Source: JAFGLZ01 sp964390905
GTDB taxonomy: Bacteria; Planctomycetota; Phycisphaerae; UBA1845; JAFGLZ01
Direction: 5' to 3'
Assembly: GCA_964390905.1 (NCBI GenBank)
Contig: CAYMLO010000038.1
Span: forward strand, 3,977 to 67,976
DNA: 64,000 nucleotides
The notes under the pieces were generated by a model that did not search any database, was not told the origin of the DNA, and was given only the letters and a program-made list of their open reading frames with translations. Below are positions 60,047 to 64,000 of the stretch, piece after piece. A program made the position numbers and the translations under genes. Within the stretch, counting starts at the first letter, position 1. Each line of letters opens with the position of its first letter.

Positions 60047-61381
60047 TCACTCGGGGGCCTCCCGGGCGGCCGGTTTGCCGGCCGGGGACGCCGGTGCGGG
60101 GGGGCCGGCCGGATTGGTGGTCGGGGCGCCCAGCTCGTCATCGGCTACGACGATATCCGCCGGCTCGACGACGTTCCGGTGAGCGTTCTTGTCGTAGCGC
60201 TTGCTCTTGGCGCGAACCTTCACGTATCGGTCGACGAATTGCTTCGGATCCAACGGGCAATCGGGCGGAAACTCGAGGTACACGAGCGTCTTGCCGTCCT
60301 GCCGATCGACAATGCGATACCGACCCTCGAAGGCGAAGCTGCGAACCAGCTTGCCCACGTAGTCGGGCTTGATCCACCGTTTCGCGCTTGCCGCCGGCTT
60401 GCTGGCGACAGGTGCCGGCGCTCTTGTCTTGGCCATGTCTTCGGCAATGCCGTTGATGCGCTTGAGGATCGCAATCCGCTCCAGCACGTCGTCGATGTGC
60501 TTGATCCGTGTCCTGGCAAGGGCTGCCGCTACGTCCTCCTGGTCCTGCTCGGCAATGGGGGCGAGCCGCTTTCGGAGGGACCGGAAGTCCACTTCGCGCC
60601 AAGGGCGGCGGGCGAGAGCCGCCTCCAGCTCAGTGTCGACCAGATCGTACTTCTTCTGCCAGACGTCAAGCAGCTTCGGCTGCTTGACAGGTGCCGCCGG
60701 GGCCGAACGCCGGACGACCGTTGTCTCGGAACCAGGCCGCTTGCGGCGCGGTGGCCTGGCGGCTTCAACCACTTTCGACGGTCCGGAAGTCAGGGACGCC
60801 ACGCGCCTTTCCCCACCGGGGGGCAGCGTGCCTGCGCCCACCTTGCGCACATACTGCCGGCTGATGAAGTAGAACGAGCCCTTGGGCGGGGCGATCCGAT
60901 AGTACCCGTCCGGGTCTTCCGACAAGATCTTGACCTCGGCGCCCCGGCTCAGCTTCATCACGACGAAGCTCTTGTTGCGCGCGTACTTGGGATCCGGCAA
61001 CTGGCTGCCGGCACGAACGTAGACGTTGTCCCCCTTGATCACCCCCGTGCCCGATTGCTCGCGGATGACGAAACTCTTATCGACGTAGCAGAAGCTCCCA
61101 CGCGGGGGAAGAATCTTCAGCCATCCGAATTGCACGTCGTGGACCTCGACGCGCTCCTTTTCCCTGAGCTTCGTGGTGGGGTACCAGTTCTGGCCGGGCC
61201 CGCTTCGGACGTAGACGACGTCTCCCGTGACCTCGCCCACGTACGGGAATCCGGCCTTGGCCTCCGCGCTGGGCTTGGTGGCAGCCGGGGCCCCCTCGGC
61301 CGACGGGCCAGAGACGATCAGGACTAACATCGCCAGAACGACAGGAGCAACCCACTGCAACTTCCGCTTCGTGCAACACAT
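60047..61381 (-). CDS. exported SH3-domain protein with a C-terminal helical/basic region
   Basis: The 444-residue protein has a signal peptide (about 1-30) and two bacterial SH3-type domains (about 45-105, GDVVYVRSGPGQNWYPTTKL, and about 113-180, GDNVYVRAGSQLP). A Pro/Arg-rich linker and helical segments follow (about 235-310), then a small OB-like or beta region (about 340-400) and a Pro/Ala-rich tail. SH3 domains of this type bind peptidoglycan stem peptides. A promoter candidate lies at 61461-61490. The role is probably envelope-related. Confidence 0.75.
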   Translation of the reverse strand: MCCTKRKLQWVAPVVLAMLVLIVSGPSAEGAPAATKPSAEAKAGFPYVGEVTGDVVYVRSGPGQNWYPTTKLREKERVEVHDVQFGWLKILPPRGSFCYVDKSFVIREQSGTGVIKGDNVYVRAGSQLPDPKYARNKSFVVMKLSRGAEVKILSEDPDGYYRIAPPKGSFYFISRQYVRKVGAGTLPPGGERRVASLTSGPSKVVEAARPPRRKRPGSETTVVRRSAPAAPVKQPKLLDVWQKKYDLVDTELEAALARRPWREVDFRSLRKRLAPIAEQDQEDVAAALARTRIKHIDDVLERIAILKRINGIAEDMAKTRAPAPVASKPAASAKRWIKPDYVGKLVRSFAFEGRYRIVDRQDGKTLVYLEFPPDCPLDPKQFVDRYVKVRAKSKRYDKNAHRNVVEPADIVVADDELGAPTTNPAGPPAPASPAGKPAAREAPE

Positions 61382-61460
61382 GGTTACGGTCTCCCGGCGA
61401 TCGGTGCAGATCCTACCTTGTGGCGACGGTGGCTAAGTGCTGCTGCAGGTCCAATCAGCC

Positions 61461-61490
61461 AACATATCGAACACGGACCTGCCTTGTCAA
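61461..61490 (-). promoter_or_regulatory. promoter candidate for the SH3-domain gene
   Basis: On the minus strand a perfect TTGACA (61485-61490) and TATGTT (61461-61466) are 18 bp apart, 80 nt before the ATG at 61381. The divergent hydrolase gene starts at 61598, so the 216-nt region probably carries both promoters; no plus-strand promoter was recognised. Confidence 0.5.
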
Positions 61491-61597
61491 CAGCCTCGCA
61501 CGGCCACATTGTGGTTTGCGGCCACCGGACGGGACGGGTAACCTGTCCAACCACACGATTGCGTCAGTCTTGGCGGGGGCGATGCGGGGTAGCGACG

Positions 61598-62689
61598 ATG
61601 ATTCAGCGGCTTGGCCTGCGTGCAGTGGGGGGACTGGTCTCGATCTCTGTGTTGGGGTCTCCGGCGTGGGGAGAAACCGCCACCTGGCCGGCCCTGCCCA
61701 CGCGCAACGGCACGGTCACCGTGCCCGCCCAGGCATCTCCACACCTGCCCGGGCCCCGGCAGGTGAAGGTCTATCTGACCTACCCCGGCGGATCGCTCGA
61801 CAACGTCAAGCCGTCAACGGGCCTGATGCTCTCGCTGCACAACTGGGGAGGGACGGGGGCGAGGGGAACGGCCGATCCGAAGTTCCTGGCCCGGCGGTAC
61901 GACGTGGTCACCATCAACGTGGACTACCTCCAGAGCGGCAAGTACGACCGGTCGCTGCCGTATGATTTCGGCTACCTGCAGGCCCTCGACGCCCTTCGCG
62001 CTCTGTACTTCGTCTTCGACGGGCTCGACAAGCTCGGCAAGCCCTTCGCACGCGGAAGGATCTTCGCGACCGGCGGATCCGGGGGGGGCAACGTAACGCT
62101 GATGGTCAACAAGCTCGCGCCACGGACGTTCGCGTGCATCATCGATTGCTCGGGCATGGCCAGGCTGACCGACGACATCGCCTTCGGCCTGCCCGGCGGC
62201 AGTCGGCTGGACGCCGGATACAAGCGGGCCCCGGGCAGTCGGCACCATCTGACCCCGGACGCGCAAGCGGTGCGATACGTCGGTCACCCCAAACATCTGG
62301 CGACGATGAGGGCGTTGGGCAACACGTGCAAGGTCATCGTCAGCCATGGCTCGAAAGACAACGTTTGCCCCATCGAGGATGCGCGGGAGATGGTCAAGAA
62401 CATGCAGGCCGCCGGTGTCGACGTCGAAGCCCATTTCATCGCCAAACCCGACATCGATGGCAAGGTCATCAGGGATACCGGCCATTCGGTCGGCGATCGC
62501 ACGCTCATCGTCGACCGGTTCGCGGGCAAGTACCTGTCGCCCGGTGGCTCAGCGTCACTGGTCCGCAAGGGCAAGTCTGATTTCGAGCTTCGGGACCAGA
62601 AGGTCCGCTATGCCACGTCGAACGGAGCATACGTGATTTCCTACAAGGCGGGCTATCCTGTCGGCCGATTCGAGCGCACGCAGAAGTAG
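61598..62689 (+). CDS. exported alpha/beta hydrolase, DUF2920-like
   Basis: The 363-residue protein has a signal peptide (about 1-25, ending SPAWG). An alpha/beta-hydrolase fold follows with the nucleophile elbow FATGGSGGGNVTLM, Asp in SHGSKDNVCP and His in RDTGHSVGD. The pattern resembles DUF2920 proteins of unknown substrate. ATG 61598 has only a weak GGGGTAG site and an upstream open frame lacks a signal. The gene is 17 nt upstream of the next secreted protein, so they are probably an operon. Confidence 0.72.
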   Translation: MIQRLGLRAVGGLVSISVLGSPAWGETATWPALPTRNGTVTVPAQASPHLPGPRQVKVYLTYPGGSLDNVKPSTGLMLSLHNWGGTGARGTADPKFLARRYDVVTINVDYLQSGKYDRSLPYDFGYLQALDALRALYFVFDGLDKLGKPFARGRIFATGGSGGGNVTLMVNKLAPRTFACIIDCSGMARLTDDIAFGLPGGSRLDAGYKRAPGSRHHLTPDAQAVRYVGHPKHLATMRALGNTCKVIVSHGSKDNVCPIEDAREMVKNMQAAGVDVEAHFIAKPDIDGKVIRDTGHSVGDRTLIVDRFAGKYLSPGGSASLVRKGKSDFELRDQKVRYATSNGAYVISYKAGYPVGRFERTQK

Positions 62690-62706
62690 GATTCGGAGGA
62701 CACGGG

Positions 62707-64000
62707 ATGATGGTGCGATGGCGTGTTCCAGTCGCGCAGGCGTGCCTGGCCGTCGCGGTGGCGGCGACGGGCTTGCACGCAGCGACCGAGGGGTTTGACC
62801 CCGCGTCGCTGTCCCCCCCTGCGAACTGCGCCTCGAATTGCTCGTTCGAGGCCGACCAGCCCAAGAACGGTGTCCCGGATGCGTGGCACTTCTATGCGAA
62901 CCCACGGTACGAATCGCTGTCCGAGGCCAAGGCGCTGCACGGCAAGCGCGCGATCCTCGTGGATCGGCCCGTTCTGGAGGGCATCGTACACGTAGCGGCC
63001 GAACAGTGGCTGAAGATCCAGCCCGGCCACCCCTACACGCTGTCGGCGTGGGTCTTCGTCGAGCGGTGCAACGGCGGGAGCGTCCGGATCTACCTGGACT
63101 ACTATAACGCCGCCAAGGGACGCATCATCGCACACTGGGCCGAGTGCAAGCAGAAAACGAGTGACTGGCAGCGGCTGACGGTCACCCTTGATGCACCGAA
63201 GCACGCCGTTTACGCCCGACTCTTGGTGCCCTACGTCGACGGCGATACGCGGGTGTTCACGGACTGCGTCACGTTGACGTCGCCGACGGGCGGGTTGTTC
63301 GAGGCCCGGGGCGCCGTCAGCGACCTCCGCGCCACGCGCACGACCTGTAGCTCCGTCTACCTGAGGTGGACGTCCGCCGCCGCGAAGCACGAAGTCGACT
63401 TCCGCCGGGTCGGTGCGCCGAAATGGCAGACGATCCGGAACGTCTGCTCGCAGTTCCACAACGTCATCATGCTGTCGCCCGAGACCCAGTACGAATTCCA
63501 GGCCCGCGCCATCCTGCCCGTTCGCATCGACCAGGACGGTAAGCGGGTCGGTGGTGGGTCGGGCGAGAACACGTCCGTCGTTCGCGCGCAAACCACGGCC
63601 GTTGCACCGAAGGCATGGCAGGGCCTGAAGCTCTGGCCCACCTCGCACATCGACACATTTCCCAACAACACGTACTACCCGTGCGTCGAGTTCTACGACG
63701 GCTTCTTCTACGTCGTGGAGTGCTGGGGGGGTGGGCTGCATCTGTCGAAGATCCGACCGAAGGACTTTGGCGTCGCGTGGACCAAACAGATCGTGCCGAA
63801 GGTCCAGAAGGTCAATACCTATCAGGGCATCCCCGACACGTGCATCTTCGGCGACAAGCTGTACGTGATGTGGAACCGCCAGGCCACGGGCAACCCGAAG
63901 TACGTCATCATGGACTCGCGGCAGTTGTTCGTGACCTATGACCTCAAGACGGGCAAGCTGAGCGCCGAGACCGCCATCGCGTCGACCAAGCCTGGCTGCG
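62707..64000 (+). CDS. exported protein with carbohydrate-binding-like, FN3 and propeller regions (partial)
   Basis: The frame is open from ATG 62707 (or 62710) to the right edge, about 431 codons, with GGAGGA at 62695-62700. A signal peptide (about 1-25) is followed by a jelly-roll-like binding domain (about 40-190, with NCSFEADQPKNGVPDAWHFY near the start). A fibronectin type III-like domain covers about 205-300 (VSDLRATRTTCSSVYLRWTS, then LSPETQYEFQARA), and the first blades of what looks like a propeller (from about 310) follow. The rest lies beyond the window. It probably binds or degrades a polysaccharide; no catalytic residues are visible yet. Confidence 0.7.
   Translation, partial: MMVRWRVPVAQACLAVAVAATGLHAATEGFDPASLSPPANCASNCSFEADQPKNGVPDAWHFYANPRYESLSEAKALHGKRAILVDRPVLEGIVHVAAEQWLKIQPGHPYTLSAWVFVERCNGGSVRIYLDYYNAAKGRIIAHWAECKQKTSDWQRLTVTLDAPKHAVYARLLVPYVDGDTRVFTDCVTLTSPTGGLFEARGAVSDLRATRTTCSSVYLRWTSAAAKHEVDFRRVGAPKWQTIRNVCSQFHNVIMLSPETQYEFQARAILPVRIDQDGKRVGGGSGENTSVVRAQTTAVAPKAWQGLKLWPTSHIDTFPNNTYYPCVEFYDGFFYVVECWGGGLHLSKIRPKDFGVAWTKQIVPKVQKVNTYQGIPDTCIFGDKLYVMWNRQATGNPKYVIMDSRQLFVTYDLKTGKLSAETAIASTKPGC

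Noticed and set aside
62653..63741. 362-residue minus-strand frame at the right end
   Set aside because: It is antisense to the open-ended secreted protein, which has a signal peptide, GGAGGA site and FN3-like motifs.
1..64000. tRNA, rRNA, CRISPR arrays, transposases or integrases
   Set aside because: None was recognised in either strand by reading; the window has only the palindromic element and the ATPase/Toprim pair as signs of mobility.

Overview
The window is a GC-rich chromosome segment densely packed with genes. It looks like a heterotrophic member of the Planctomycetota or a close relative. The suggestive signs are two secreted squalene-cyclase-type toroid proteins, many Sec- or Tat-exported carbohydrate-active and sialidase-like proteins, Gfo/Idh/MocA oxidoreductases next to a Tat-exported sugar isomerase and a DUF4838 protein, split glycine decarboxylase subunits, and the futalosine-pathway enzyme MqnD. 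No rRNA, tRNA, CRISPR array, transposase or integrase was seen. This assignment is inferred from gene content only; there is no marker gene for taxonomy.

Layout. Positions 1-1138 (-) hold the 5' part of iolD (inositol catabolism), divergent from an exported GH5-type glycosidase (1383-4433) and a radical-SAM protein related to spore photoproduct lyase (4439-5605). Positions 5781-15945 (+) form a tight run of six secreted proteins: two tandem TolB-type propellers, a beta-helix/propeller fusion, a propeller/GH29 alpha-L-fucosidase fusion and two beta-helix proteins. The propeller and beta-helix modules recur in different combinations. Positions 15980-26749 (-) hold a sugar nucleotidyltransferase, a CE7 esterase, a lipoate ligase translationally coupled to gcvPB, then gcvPA and gcvH. 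A 144-bp palindromic element follows, then one gene that fuses an SCP2-like domain to both E1 subunits of a 2-oxo acid dehydrogenase, a sialidase-like protein and an exported FAH-family protein.

Positions 26969-36150 carry a surface-polysaccharide region: GT39-type membrane protein, DegT aminotransferase, two GT2 transferases, a hexapeptide acetyltransferase, an FAD oxidoreductase, the divergent UDP-glucose dehydrogenase and an O-antigen ligase/polymerase-like protein. Positions 36231-40102 (-) encode a pair of M16 peptidases with complementary loss of active-site motifs, coupled to a membrane protein. Then come phosphomannomutase with a Cys-rich N-terminus, mqnD, a BrnTA-like pair with a short toxin, a toroid protein, a small secreted protein, a dicarboxylate symporter, a TolC-type lipoprotein and an AlkP-superfamily hydrolase (to 50503).

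Positions 50697-64000 hold a second toroid protein, the Tat-exported isomerase, a compact AAA-ATPase plus Toprim-like pair with lower GC (a candidate defence system), Gfo/Idh/MocA and DUF4838 genes, a sulfatase-like protein with Thr in place of the formylglycine Cys, an SH3-domain protein with a small secreted partner, a DUF2920-type hydrolase and an open-ended secreted FN3/propeller protein.

Promoters of the TTGACA/TATAAT type are visible in front of several units, and many starts are supported by strong GGAGG-type ribosome binding sites. Genes inside operons often overlap by ATGA or GTGA, which suggests translational coupling. The most interesting items are the SCP2-E1alpha-E1beta fusion, the ATPase/Toprim pair, the complementary M16 pair, the 144-bp palindromic element and the shuffled beta-helix/propeller/fucosidase operon.
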